Assembly: GCF_037893015.1 (NCBI RefSeq)
Contig: NC_133666.1
Location: 930,001 to 994,000 of the forward strand
DNA length: 64,000 nt
Direction of reading: 5' to 3'
DNA from: Macrotis lagotis
Taxonomy: Eukaryota > Chordata > Mammalia > Peramelemorphia > Peramelidae
Below, one piece after another: positions 12,546 through 24,896 of this stretch. How positions within the stretch are numbered: the stretch's first letter is position 1; each line of letters starts with the position of its first letter. The notes beneath the pieces were generated by a model that saw nothing but the letters and a program-made list of their open reading frames with translations, did not search any database and had not been told where the DNA came from. The translations under genes and the position numbers were made by a program.

Positions 12546-15395
12546 ATTTAGAAAAGAAAATTTAATCAAATTTAAAAGGAAGAGGAAATTAGATACATAA
12601 ATAATCTCATCACAGAAAAAGAAATCGGACAATCCATCGATGAAATTCCTAAGAAAAATTTTCTAGGCCAGATGAATTCACATATGAATTCTCCCAAACA
12701 TTCAAGGAAAAATGAATTCCAATTCTATGGAAACAATTGAACAAATAGGTGAAGAAGGAATTCTACCAAATTTATACCTTAACTAGGAAGAGTCAAAACA
12801 GAGAAAGAAAATTATAGACCAATTTCCCTTAGGAATATGGATACAAAAATTTTAAACAAAATACTAATCAAAGTGATTACAGTAGATTATCTTGAGGATA
12901 ATACACCATGATCAGGTAGGATTCATAACAGGAATGCAGGGCTGGTTCAATTATTAGGAAATCTATCAGCGTAATGGACCATATCCATAACTAACCTAAC
13001 AGAAAACATATGATAATGTCAATAAAATGCAACATCCATTTAGATAAAAACACCAGAGAGCATAGGAATAAAAGGAGTGTTCCTTAAAACAATAAGCAGA
13101 ATCTATCAGTAACCATCAACAAGCATTATATGAAATGGGGATCTGACAGAAGCATTGTCAGAAAGATCAAGGGTGAAACAAGAATGTCCATGATCACCAC
13201 TATCATTCAATATTGTATTAGAAATGTTAGCCTTAGCAATAAGAGAAGTCAAAGCTATTGAAGGAATTAGGACAAGTTATGAAGAAACAAAATACTCTTT
13301 GTAGATGATAAGAAGGTATACTTAGAGAACCCTAAAAAAAAATCTAAGAAACTACTTGAAACAAATTGCAATTTAAGTAAAGTTGCAGGATATAAAATAA
13401 ACCCACATAAATCACCAAACTTTTTATATATTACTAAGAAGACACAACCACAAGAGCTACAAAGAGAAATTCCATTCAAAGTAACAGTAGACAGGATAAA
13501 ATAATTGGGAGTTCTTGATAAGATAGACTCAGTTAATATATGAAAATAATTATAAAACAATACTTACACAAATAAAATCAGATTTAAATAACTGGAAAAA
13601 TAAATGTCAATTGCACAAGGGTATACTAAGGTGATATAATAAAAGAACAGTTCAACTTACATTAAATCAGTTATTTAGTACCATACCAATCAAACTTCCA
13701 AAAAATTACTTTGTTCAGTTAGAAAAAAGTAGTAACTAAATCGATATGGAGGAACAAAAGGTCAAGAATAACATGGAAATTAATGGAAATAATGCAAAGG
13801 CAGGAGGCCTAGCCATTTGAGATCTAAAATTAAATTATAAAACATCAGTCATCAAAAATGTTTGATGATGGCTAAGAAATAGAGGGTTGGATCAGTGGAA
13901 CAGTCCAGGTGCAGAAGAAACCATAGTAAATGACTGTAATAATCTGCTATTTGATAAAAAAAAAAAAAACCAAACATTTCAGCTTCTGGCATAAGAAATC
14001 CCTCTTTGATAAATACTTGTGGGAAACATGGTAAATAGTACATCAGAAATTAGGCATAGATCCACATCTCACACCCTATAGGAAGATGTCTTAATGGGGA
14101 TAGGATTCAGACATCAAAGTTAATATCGGGGTAGCTAGGTGGCACAGTAGATAGAGCACTGACCCTGGAGTCAGGAATACCTGAGTTCAAATTTGGCCTC
14201 AGACACTTAATAGTTATCGAGCTGTGTGACCTTGGGCAAGCCACTTAACCCCATTTGCCTTGCAAAAACCTAAAAAAAAAAGCTATTACCACAAGGCAAT
14301 TAGGAGCACAAGGAATAGTTTCTATGTCAGATCTATGGAAAGGGAAGCAGTTTATGATCAGAAAAGAGATAGAGAGCATTATAAAAGACAAAATGAGTAA
14401 TTTTGATTACATCCAGTTGAAAAGTTTTGCTCAAACAAACCCAATGCAACCAAGAATAAAAGGAATGCAATAAATTGGGAAATAAATTTTACATCCAATG
14501 CTTCTGATAAATGACTCACTGCCAAAATATAAAGAGGACCAAGTCAAATTTATAAGAAAACAAGTCATTCCTCAATTGATAAATAGTGAAATGATATGGA
14601 AGGGCAATTCTCAGATGAAGAAATTAAAACTATCTATAGATATATGAAAAATTGCTCTAAATCATTATTGATCAGGGAAATGCAAATTAAAACAACTCTG
14701 AGCTACCACCTTACACCTATCAGACTGACCAATATCACTAAAAAGGAAAAAGATCAGTGTTCGAGAGGATATGGGAAAATTGTGACATATGTGTGCTGTT
14801 GGTGTAGTTGTGAACTGATCTAACCTTTCTGGAGAGCAGTTTGGAATTATTCTGAAAGAGCAATAAAACTGTGTATATCCTTTGATCCAGTGATAGCACT
14901 ATTTTGTCTGTGTCCCAAAGTGATCATGAAAAAGTGTAAAGAATTAAAATGTAGAAACACTTTCATGGTAGTTCTTTTCCTGGTGGCAAAGAATTAGAAT
15001 TTTAGGAGATGCCCATCAATTGAGGAATGACTGAAGAAATCATGTTATATGAAGGTGATGGAACACTATTGTTCAAAAAGAAATAATGAGGATTGGGAGC
15101 TCAGAAAATTTTAGCAGGACTTACATGAACTGATGCTGAGTGAAACGAGCAGAACAAGAAAAACTTTATAGACACTAACAACTGCATTGAATGATGGTCA
15201 ATGCTGATGGACTTGTTTATTTCAGCAGTCCAGAAAGGAAAGACATTACTAAGAGACTTGTGATGGAAAATACCACTCATATCCAGAGAAGGAACCATGG
15301 AGTTTAAATGCAGAACAAATCTTACTCTCTTTAATTTTTAAAAGTTATCTCATATTATGTCATCTTTTCCCTTTCTAAAGTATATTTTGTCTTCC
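12546..15395 (+). mobile_element. L1 LINE, sense, ORF2 part (right-arm copy)
   Basis: The sequence runs from ORF2 before the reverse transcriptase ('attatagaccaatttccctt') through the C-terminal region (14,255-14,823) to the 3' UTR. It mirrors the left-arm L1 but keeps about 370 bp that the left copy lost and includes a SINE at 14,127. The catalytic region around 13,290 is broken by several mutations, so it is inactive. Its 5' edge coincides with the end of block A copy 2. Confidence 0.85.
14127..14285 (+). mobile_element. Marsupial tRNA-derived SINE, right arm only
   Basis: A complete head and tail (ggtggcacagtagatagagc to ttgcaaaaacctaaaaaa) interrupt the L1. The left arm has the uninterrupted L1 at about 5835, giving a paralogous empty site. 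Confidence 0.9.
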
Positions 15396-16892
15396 ATTTG
15401 GAATTGATTCTCCTTTTACTACTGGTTTATTATGGATCTATGGGAGTGAGGCTGAAAATTGTGGAACTCAAGCATATAAAAAATGGAGGATTTTCCAAAG
15501 AAATAAGGCTGCATTTGGACATGGAATTTGAACAAAACAGAATGAAGACATGTTTGTTAGCTTTTTTTGTGATTGCACAAGAGAACTTCTTAATTTGGTA
15601 AACAAGCAGTGAACACTAGATTCACATTTGAAACCCCTCATAAGGCCTTCTAAAAGAACCTAGCTTATCTAATTTTCCCTCTGAGATTCATGTCAAATAT
15701 CAAAGATTAATCCTGATAGAATTAGAATGATTTTCTCAGGAGATCCACAGCAGGCTATTGCAGTAATTCAGACATGAATTGATGAAGTACTGAACTAGAG
15801 TGGTTCTATTCTGAAGACAGGAGGAGATAATGCAATGATAAAATTCACAGACTTTGGCAAAAGATAGCATTTAAGGGCATAAAGAGACTATGAACAGATG
15901 AAGGCAACACTTTGGTTGAAAAGCTGAGGGACTGGGAAGATGGTGTTGCCCCTACAGTAATAGAGAAGATAGAAAAGTAGGAAGCTTTAGAGGGAACGAT
16001 GAGTTTTGTTTTTAGCTGTTTTTCTTTTAGTCTCGGAACTCATGGGATTTAAGATATTGCTTCAAATTCTAACTTAAATTATCTGAAAGTTTGTTGAAGA
16101 TGAAAGATTTGAGGTCTTCTCAGAGGTTAGAAGATGATAGTTAAAGCTGAGAACTGTTGGCACAGATTTAGATGATAAATAAATCCATGGGAGTTGCTGA
16201 GATTACCAAGTGAAGTTGTATTACAGGAAAAGAGAAGATCCAGAACAGAATTATCTGGGACACCCAAGGTTATGATAAATGAGGATTTAGGCCAAGAAGA
16301 AGGAGTGTTAAAATAGGGAGAAGAAGAATCAGAACAGAGTGGACAACAACTAGCAAAGCAGGAGAGAAGAGAATATCCAGGAACAAATGGTGACCAATGG
16401 TATCTGGAGCTACCTAGACATGGCGAAGAATGAGGCTTGGGAAAAAAGTAACTTGCTTTGGCAAGGAAGACACCATTGCCCAATTTAGATGGAAGAATGT
16501 CAGCTGAATAATCAGCTCAGAAGCTAAATGATAAGGGATTAAGCCCACACAGAGAGAAAAGAACATGGAGACATTTAGTCATCATTGTGGATTAAAGAAT
16601 TTAGCCAGAGAGATCAGAAATATAATATTTAATGGGAATAGAATGATCAAGTGGGAATTTTTGAGAACTGAGGAGTCTTTTGTGAATGGGAATATTTATG
16701 GGGTGTCGGGAAGGGGAACTTGATTTCACCAAAGACGTTACCATGGATGGACAGGAACCAAAGAAACTAGATTGTGATTGTCAAGGAATTATAAGTGAGG
16801 CTCAATAGGATTGTGGAATTCCTGATGTTCAAAGTTCCATAGCCTTTTATTTCAAATCACATTGCACCTGGTAGAAAGAATTCTGGAGACAG
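15396..16892 (+). repeat. Ancient interspersed repeat block P, right-arm copy
   Basis: It is the mirror of 3660-5105. It includes 'gaaagctgagggactgggaa'-like and 'ggacacccaaggttatgata' phrases shared with the left arm. Short open frames such as 15,398-15,601 show no domain. Confidence 0.55.
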
Positions 16893-19780
16893 TGATTTTT
16901 TTTAAGGATTTAATGCAGTGTTTATTGCAGTCTCATAATGGTTCTTTTCAGTCAGTACATGTGTCATAAGAACAGCCTATTAAATAATCTGCTAACATAT
17001 GATTATTTCATAATGCAGTATAGAGTTACTTTTAATCTTCTAGATGAAGTTCTCAAATTCAAAGAGTAATTGTCAGTATTGATAAAAATACTATGAGTTT
17101 GCAAAGAGGACACTGCCAAGGTATCTCATAATTTAAATACATTTCCTTTTCTAAAAATGCTTTGGAAGCTTGAGGTTGAATCTATTTTTTTACTAGGTTG
17201 CTCCTCCTTCTTATACAGATCACTGTACGGTTGCTGCAAGACTGCTAGGCTGCTGGCATTGAATTTTTCTTCAATGTTTAAAAAAATATGAGACTATATT
17301 AAAGAAAAAATGGTTCCATGCTATGAAACTTTTCAAAGTAATTTGAATAAAGAAAAAACAAAGAAAATGAGGCACATAAATTCCAGGCTCATTAACAGTG
17401 TGTTCCTTTGAGGCTGCACTCTAAGAGGGACCACTGAATAAATGGTAGCCTTATCTATACCCCTGCATCAGAAATTGGAAACCTCTCAAAAATCCACAGT
17501 AAAGGAAGTTTTGGCGGGAATCTAATTGTTATACATTTTTCAAAGAGCTTTCCCAGGTAAGATACAACCAAGAAAAATGTTAACCATCATCTTCATGTAC
17601 AATTGCGTGCACATAAATCTTCGTATAATACACCTTCAAGATTCGTCCTGAGAGTCTTCAGTTCCTATTATGACAAGCACAGCCATGCTAATTTCAGTAC
17701 AGACACCCTAGTCCCACATGTAGCAAACAAAAGTAGAATTAGTGGCAGTTTATTGCCTTATACAACTTTAAGCAACATGGCAACATGCCAAAGGAATTAA
17801 AACATTTTCAGGACATATGTGCAGACTGTTCATTTCAGAAATCAACAGACAATAAATATGCAAGAACTATCATTGCATCATGAACGAAACGGATGGAAAC
17901 ATCAACACAATAAATGGGATTACCAAGGCCCTTCCCTACACCAAATGGGAATGGAAAATCTGCAGCCTATCTGTTTTATGGTTGAAAAGCGTCTAAGTCC
18001 TGCACGATCTCAACTTTAAGGAAGAAAAATAAGCAGGATTTACTCAAATATTTCTAGGATTCAATGTGATCCACTTTTAAAAATAAACCAAAAAAAGAAA
18101 AGAAAAACCCCAAAACTTCACACAGTCTTGTCTTTGGTTTTCTGCTGGCTTTCTTGGCTCTCATGCTCTGTCCTTTGGTTCCTCTGGCGATCTTGTTTGT
18201 CACAATGGTCCTTGTTATCTAGTTATCTATCAATGTGTTGTGGTTGGTGAGGATGGTCTTTGCTTCTGCTTATGTTTTCAGGATTTTTCTTTGCTGGGAC
18301 TATGTTTCCATTTTCTTAACTTTTCAACACTGCCAGTTCTTCCTCACCTGCCATTCATGCTTCATTTATTTGATTTTTCTTTACTCTCATTTTTATGTTT
18401 CTTAGCCCTTGCTTTGGTCTGGCTTCTCCTGTACTTTCCTGTATTTCCACTTCAGCTCCTCCTTCGATGTTCTCTTTCCTTTCTTCTTCTACTATCTTTT
18501 TTCCTTTTCTTTTGGAATCTTTTTTTAGCATTTCTGGGCTTCTTTTCATCTTTGTCTTCTTTATACTCCTACTTCTCGGCTCTCTTGACCTTTCCATCTC
18601 TTTCTCTCTTTCACTGCCTCTTTCTTTGTCCTAATCACGATCTCTCCTCTGGCCTCCATTCTTCTCTTTTTCACTATCTCTGTCCTCCTAACCCCCTTTC
18701 TGTCACCACTGCTACTTCTGGGCCTTTCCCTGATCCTACTCCTCCTGCGCTCTAACCCATCATCAATGTTTCGGGATCTGCACCTTTCTTTTTCCCTCTC
18801 CTTGGTTCCATGTTCTAGTCACTGCCGTTCCTTCTTTCTTTCTCGTTATCTGTGAAAACTAAAAGAACTGTGACCTCGGTGATGGTTTCTACTTCTAGTT
18901 CTTCTTGGGGACCTTTTTGGGTTTAATGACCTTCTTGGTGACCTTTGACCATCTATGCTCATTATGTCCGTGTATTTCTTCAATTCCTTCCTTTCCAGCC
19001 TTCTTGAGTTTTCTAGACCTTGTTTGAACTTGTTGATCAACATTTTTCTGAACTGGAACAGAGATGCTTGGAAGTCACAGAGAGAAACACTCTAATGTAG
19101 TAAGAAGATAGCAGAGCCTTTCCCCAGTGGTCATTATACAGCCTCCACCAGCTTTCACATCCAGGTCCACATAAAGGCCCACTTGCTTTGCCCTCTCACA
19201 GCTCAGGACATATGAGTCAGCTATTGTCAGTCCCCAACCTCTTTATCATCAAGGAAGGATTCAAATCACTCCCACAGATCTGTTGGGGTCTGTGTGTACC
19301 ATATGTACAGAAATCCAAGGGACCTAATATACAGAGAATCTGTATGTGTTATGAGACCCATCACTTGTTTGCAAGTAAATTGCAAAGTAAATAACCTGTG
19401 TCACAAGCAAAATGCTGTCAAAACAATTCCTCCTGTGCCAGCACCTCGACCTTCTACTTTAACCCTCCACCCATCCCTATCTAGGCTGCTGTTTTTATGC
19501 TTCCTTTTACCAACGGTTCAACATATGTGACCTCTACCTGCAACCCTGAGCTTCTCCAAGCCTCATGGCAAGACTGAAATAGATCCTTGTCCTTGAAATA
19601 TATCTCATCCACCACTTCCTGGTAGGTCTTGAGCTCATGGAGGTGCACCTTGAAGTAGGGCAATAACAGGATGTTGGTCAGCACCATGGGATTCAGGTTC
19701 ATGGTTTTCTCAATGCCCCACAGTGGCAGCACGATGGCCACTTTCACAATTCAGCAGGCTGTTGTTTGGCATGAGACCCT
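16893..19780 (-). pseudogene. PRPF38B: Processed pseudogene of PRPF38B (pre-mRNA splicing factor 38B)
   Basis: The parent gene encodes a PRP38-domain spliceosome protein with an Arg/Ser-rich tail. On the minus strand, 19,750-19,560 reads LPLWGIEKTMNLNPM and YQEVVDEIYFK, matching the family start closely. Further down come remnants of the rest of the PRP38 domain, then RSPRRSLNPKRSPRRTRSR near 18,950, then the degraded RS region. The C-terminal end near 18,120-18,190 resembles the parent's DQSDKHD...KDETV ending. The 3' UTR follows to 16,893. A polyadenylation signal (TTTATT on the plus strand, 16,921-16,926) sits about 20 bp before a poly-T run, which is the poly-A tail on the minus strand. 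No introns remain. The parent's Ala/Gln-rich N-terminus is missing, and many frame breaks make it non-coding. A 60-bp segment absent from the human protein lies after IYFK. It interrupts block A/P of the right arm only. Confidence 0.92.
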
Positions 19781-20577
19781 GATTTCCTGACAGACTCTTG
19801 GAGATATTTCTCGTGCTATAGAGAAGTATTGTCATCATTCCCTTCTATTTAATAAATCGCTGTCTTTCCATGAAAAGTCATGGAATCTTGCCTTCTGTGA
19901 GTCTGCTGTCTAGATGAGGATTAATGATATTCTGGGAAACCATGTTAAATTCTATGTCTCATGTTCAAGGCACAGCTTGGTTAGCTAAATACTCTGCTGC
20001 AGCCAAATGCATCCCCTGAACCCTACTTGCTTCATTTTTGCTGAGTTCAAATTTTTCTCAATGGGAGCAGTAGATTACTTCAATATAAAGAGATGGCATT
20101 CTCTTACAAGGAAGCAACAAACTTACATTCAAAATGTGGAGGAAAATCATGTATTAGAAAGTACAGTAATAAAAAAAAGAAAGTACACTACTTCTGTTGC
20201 TATCACATTGATCTGAATTTAGGAAAAAACTACAAGGTATCAGAAATAGTGTAAATTATTATATTGCTGGTCCAACCTTGAAATTCAATAACTTGAATGC
20301 ATTCATGAATTATGGATGTTTTAGAAGTTCAGTGATGGATTTCTGTCTTCCAATCCTTGAGAATTAAACCTTGCCTTAGCTTGAGAGAATTGCTAAGAAG
20401 ATTATAACTGACATTTGAGTAAATAAAACACAGAAATATCTCTTGGCACCTTGGTAGAGATGTGAAGATTGCAACTTTCCTGATATTCTATAAATGGACT
20501 GGAAATCATTTGATTCATTGATTTTTCTTTGGTCTTTGGTCTGGTTCTCCATCAATTAGATAGATTATATCTATCTT

Positions 20578-20731
20578 TTTTAAAAATTTTTTTGCAAGGC
20601 AAATGGGGTTAAGTGGCTTGCCCAAGGTCACACAATTAGGTAATTACTTAGTGTCTCAGGCTGGATTGGAATTCAGGTCCTCCTGACTCCAAGGCTGATG
20701 CTCTATCCACTGTGCCAACCAGCTGCCCAGG
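20578..20731 (-). mobile_element. tRNA-derived SINE (mirror of the one at 2631)
   Basis: It reads ttgcaaggcaaatggggtta through ccaaccagctgccc, at the exact mirror position of the copy-1 SINE, with the same flanks. Confidence 0.9.
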
Positions 20732-22070
20732 ACAATTCTTTTTTACCTTATTGTTGATGCCCTTGAAGCAAGCCTGTTCATCCTTCTAGTTCATGATTAC
20801 ATTGTGGCCTAGAACAGCTATTGTGGATTCCTTGAAGTTAAAGCTTCATTAATCAAGGACTCTGAGAAGTGATTTGGTTCCTGTCAGAGGCTTTTCCTAT
20901 ATTCCTCATGGTTTTAGAAAACTTGCAATTATTGACAACTTAAATGATTTAATTACAAATATTATGAAATACTGTTTAATTTAAAATATTGTTCTCTTTC
21001 ATGGAAAGCACTGAAACCATGTCATCTGTGACTGTTGCCTCTATGAGGATTTGTGATATTGCAGAAAGCAAACTAATTTTTTTCCTCTAGAGACCAATTT
21101 ACACAATTGCATGACCACTACCATGCTAGTGTCAAGTCATAGAACCTTTCTATTTGTGCCTATATCATGTTTATGATGTTTTCAATCCATAATACTGTTA
21201 CTTCGATTCAAAGGAATGGCATATGGCTACAGGGAAACAAGGCATTAAACTCATTCCATCTTGAAATCACATCGACATCACTAAAAAAATGACAAGTCCA
21301 CTCAAAAAAGCCTACAACTATCTCATTCATTATTACGCTTAGGTTAGTGAGTATCTGGTCCATTCTTTGCATGAAATACATTTGAAATACATTCTTTTCT
21401 CCAGTGTAGTCACTGTGGCACATTAAGAAGTCAGTTCTCTTTTTCAATGCATCTGATTGAAACCTTTCCTTCTGGTGAGAAAACTGCCTAGAAGAGCTCA
21501 CCTGGTATTGCAATAAACAAAATATAGTGACATTTCTCTGGACCTTGAGAGAAAGATACAAATAGGGGAGCTTCCTTGAGTCAAATACCAGAACCCACCT
21601 GATTCATTCCTGTTGTTTCTCTATCGGTCTGAACTGACAAACAAATTGTATAAACATAAAGGCAAGAGAAGATGTAAGAGGAAGCAAGACCCTTAACTCT
21701 CATTGGACTTCTTTGGCTTCTTCGTCAACATGTAGGTCAATTTGTGGTCAATAGGAGAAATTCAGGAACTCTTCAGCCTCACTGAAAAACTCTGCATAGT
21801 TTCTTGGAATTTAATCATATGATCAGCAATTTGAAACATTCCATTATAAAGAGATTTTCCCTAAATTTCTCAAAGTTGAAAACGATTCCGTTTTGAACCA
21901 TTCCATGGAATGAAGAGATTATTTCATTTTCCATAGATAACAATGAGATCTCATCTTCTGTGAACATGAATATGATATTTCAGCATATCCTATTAGGTTG
22001 ATTCTGTCATTCATTAAAGATACAGACTTACATAGCCCAAACCACCATGCTAGTGCAAACAAGTGTCACA

Positions 22071-22300
22071 GAGGGCAGACGGGTGGCAGAGGGCAGGGCC
22101 TGAAGTCAGGAAGACATCTTCCTGAGTTCAAATCTGTCCTCAGATAGTAGCTCTGGAACCCTGGGCTATGTTGACCTCAGTTCTTCTGTAAAATGAGCCA
22201 GAGAAGGAAATGGCAAGCCACTCCACTATCTTTGGCACAAAAGACGGAAATGGAGTCTTGAAGAATTGAACATAACTGAAACAATTGATGAACAACTACA
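22071..22300 (+). mobile_element. tRNA-derived SINE, long 3' half (block A copy 3)
   Basis: It is the mirror of the SINE at 1105-1325, with gagaaggaaatggcaagcca visible. Confidence 0.8.
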
Positions 22301-22366
22301 AAAGAATCATGTAGCCCAATTGTTTGCTTTTATATTGGCTTTGTATTATTCTCAATCTATGGGATG

Positions 22367-22577
22367 GGTTTAGTTGTTGGGTCCCTTAGATAGTGTCCAA
22401 CACTCTGTGACAATGACAAGAATGATTTATCATTTCTTTCTCTGACTCATTTTAGAGATAATGAAGTGAGATAAACAGTTAAGTGACTTGCCCAGAATGA
22501 CACAGTAAGTGTCTGAGGTTGGATTTGAATTTAGGTGCTAACTTCAGGACCAGTGCTCTACTTACTAGCTGCCCAAA
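22367..22577 (-). mobile_element. tRNA-derived SINE, antisense (block A copy 3)
   Basis: It is the mirror of the SINE at 845-1040, ending in the head segment 'agtgctctacttactagctg'. Confidence 0.8.
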
Positions 22578-23640
22578 GGGATGTATGTGTTACTTAAATA
22601 TAAAGGAATTGCAAAGTATGCCAGGGAAGCAAGATACTGAGTTCTATTATAGTATTGAAAATTGATTTAGGCTTACCAAAGCTAGAGTTCACCTTCTCTT
22701 TCAAGATTCCTTCTCCTTGGAAACTTCACCTACCACTCACATCCCAGAGAAACTTGCCTAAAGGTCACACTTTTGTTTTGTAGTTTCCTCCACCTTTGGA
22801 AACCCACCAAATCACCCACTTTCCAGACAAATGTGGTCAACCTAAATGGTAAAATCCTATCAAGTTAAACAATTATAGCAAGCCTCATGCCTGAAGTCTA
22901 CTACCACTGCCTGGAAACCTTATTTTAGGACCCAAATCACATATCTTGACTGTAGTTAAGGGGCTTCAGAAGAGGAGGCCCAAATAATGTCATCTGAATT
23001 CTGACTATGTCATCACTAGGCAGTCAGAAGAAGACACACTTAGGTTCTGAAAGATTTTGCTCTGTCATCTTGCTTCTTCTGATGATTCTGCCAGTTACCA
23101 CTCAGGGTCTTCGGTCACTGAGAGAGGCCATGGACCCACTTTATTGGTTATTGGGAACCTTACTAAGAAATACAGCATGATTAACAACTTGTCTCTCAGC
23201 TGAATTTCATTTCAATTGTGAAGGCTTGGTCACCACTGAGGCACTGCGGGAGACAGGGTGGTCCCTGGAGCATTTTCTTAGCAGAAATCTTTGAGCATTC
23301 TCAGATTTCTCTGAGGAAGATGTCCCTGGAGACCCATCTCCCCACAGGCCCAGTCTTTCTGGACCAAGACCAGTCTCCACTTGGGTGGCAAAGAATATCC
23401 CTGGAAAGTCATGTAAGGGACTAGGTGAGCATCGAAGATGTTGGGGAAGTACTAAGATTATCTCACATCTTTGTTGTGAAGTCCTTCAAGAAAATAGGCT
23501 TATCCTATGGTCTCCTGATGAAGTCTGTAAGGAAAATGGGATGCAGTCGCATTTGGCACCATTGATGATGGTGCAAAATAAAAGCTGTGAGACTGTTTTT
23601 AGTAAGCACTCATTTGTTGACTAAAACCTTCTCACTGGGG

Positions 23641-24631
23641 CAAGAGTTCTGTGAGGTTTAAGACCTGGAGTATAAACAAGAGACTGGAAGGGATGAGGCG
23701 ACGGGAGAAGTTGGAGCAGCAAGTGGTGGCGGTGACAGCAGATAACTGCTTAAGGAAAGTTGAGACCCCACAGATAGTGACCAGAACAATCAAACAGCTG
23801 GAAAATGTCTTTGTATTCAATTCCTTTTATATTTTCTATTTCCTTGACTTTCATAACAGTTGGCACAAACAAGTTATATGAAGCATGACTTTATAATAGA
23901 TCTAGATAAGTATTTCTTGCATGCTGAATGATTGAGTCACTCCATTGAAAAGAATATTTGATAGTTTGGTGCTTGAGCAATTAAAAATCCAAATATATTT
24001 TACAATAGTACTTAATTCTAAAAACCAAAAAGGATGCAGTTAGGTGAAAGCTTTTGTCTTTTGTTCTATGAAACCCAGAGTGGAGAGCTGATAGCTTTTT
24101 CTGCTTGACATAAGATGATACTACACTTGAGCTTCTGGCACAATTTTGGTAGAAGGCATTGTCTAGAACTCTGGTTCTTTGTGTGTCCATAGCTTATTTC
24201 AGGTTGAAATCACACATTTGAAGGCATTATCAATCAGCCAGATTTTCACGTGCATATTTTGGTTCTTTCCTGATCAGGGTCATAACATAGAAATAGCTTT
24301 GGCCCATATTGGATCTTTTTTCCTTTCTCCATATTTTTTCACATTGCCTTAAGATTCAGCAAGTTTCAGGTGGTGTTCCTGAAATTGCTTTGAATGGGCA
24401 TAACTTATTCCCCCCCTTCTTTTTTCATCCTTTATCAATGAGGGAATAGGGAACAATTTGATTTTGAACAGTCAAACTTTATTAAAATTAGTATTTTGAT
24501 AGAACTTTTCATTGTCTCATCTCCACATTGTCTAGCACATTTTTTTTCTTTTTGGTGAATTTTAATTTAAACTTCTTCCTTTTCCCTTCCTTTTCTGGAT
24601 GAAGCTGTAGCATGGATTGCTAATGTTAGTC
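23641..24631. other. Unique-looking DNA with no recognised gene
   Basis: About 1 kb outside the inverted duplication. Open frames at 23,651-23,881 (+) and 23,981-24,190 (-) have no domain, no supported start context and no visible splice structure. Confidence 0.4.

Positions 24632-24675
<44 letters not shown>
24632..24675. repeat. (TG)n microsatellite
   Basis: It is an uninterrupted TG tract of about 22 units. Confidence 0.97.
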
Positions 24676-24678
<3 letters not shown>

Positions 24679-24751
24679 CAGTGTAAACTGTATGCTTAAA
24701 AATTCCATTCCATCTCATGAACTGTCCAGATTTGATCAAAAGCCCTTGGCT

Positions 24752-24893
24752 GGGGGCAGCTTGGTGGTTCAGTGGATAGAGCACCAGCCCTGGAGTCAGA
24801 AGGACCTGAGTTCAGACACTTAACAATTACCTAGCTGTGTGGCCTTGGGCAAGTCACTTAACGCCATTGTCTTAAATGAATAAAAATAAAAAA
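24752..24893 (+). mobile_element. Marsupial tRNA-derived SINE
   Basis: The head ggggcagcttggtggttcag, a shortened middle and the A-rich tail are visible. The B-box part is partly deleted. Confidence 0.88.
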
Positions 24894-24896
24894 ATT

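Larger units (their letters stand above)
12904..23484 (-). repeat. Right arm of the large inverted duplication
   Basis: Read on the minus strand from 23,484 down to 12,904, it follows 1-7032: block A, block P, then L1. It is longer than the left arm because of the PRPF38B retrocopy (about 2.9 kb), a SINE at 14,127 and retained L1 sequence. These right-arm-only insertions interrupt positions that are uninterrupted in the left arm, so they came after the duplication. Confidence 0.85.
19781..23640 (-). repeat. Unclassified block A, copy 3 (inverted)
   Basis: On the minus strand this follows block A copy 1, including all three SINEs. It extends about 150 bp past the mirror of window position 1, and that extension (aatgagtgctt, then a cttttattttgcac stretch) also matches the start of copy 2 near 9590-9660. 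That fixes the outer block edge at about 23,640 and 9575. The 117-codon minus-strand open frame at 21,208-21,561 contains the copy-1 frame at 1800-2018 but has no recognised domain. Confidence 0.8.

Noticed and set aside
18240-18755. 171-codon plus-strand open frame rich in Leu/Phe/Ser
   Set aside because: It is the antisense of the Arg/Ser-rich region of the PRPF38B retrocopy; the long frame comes from the purine-rich repeat.
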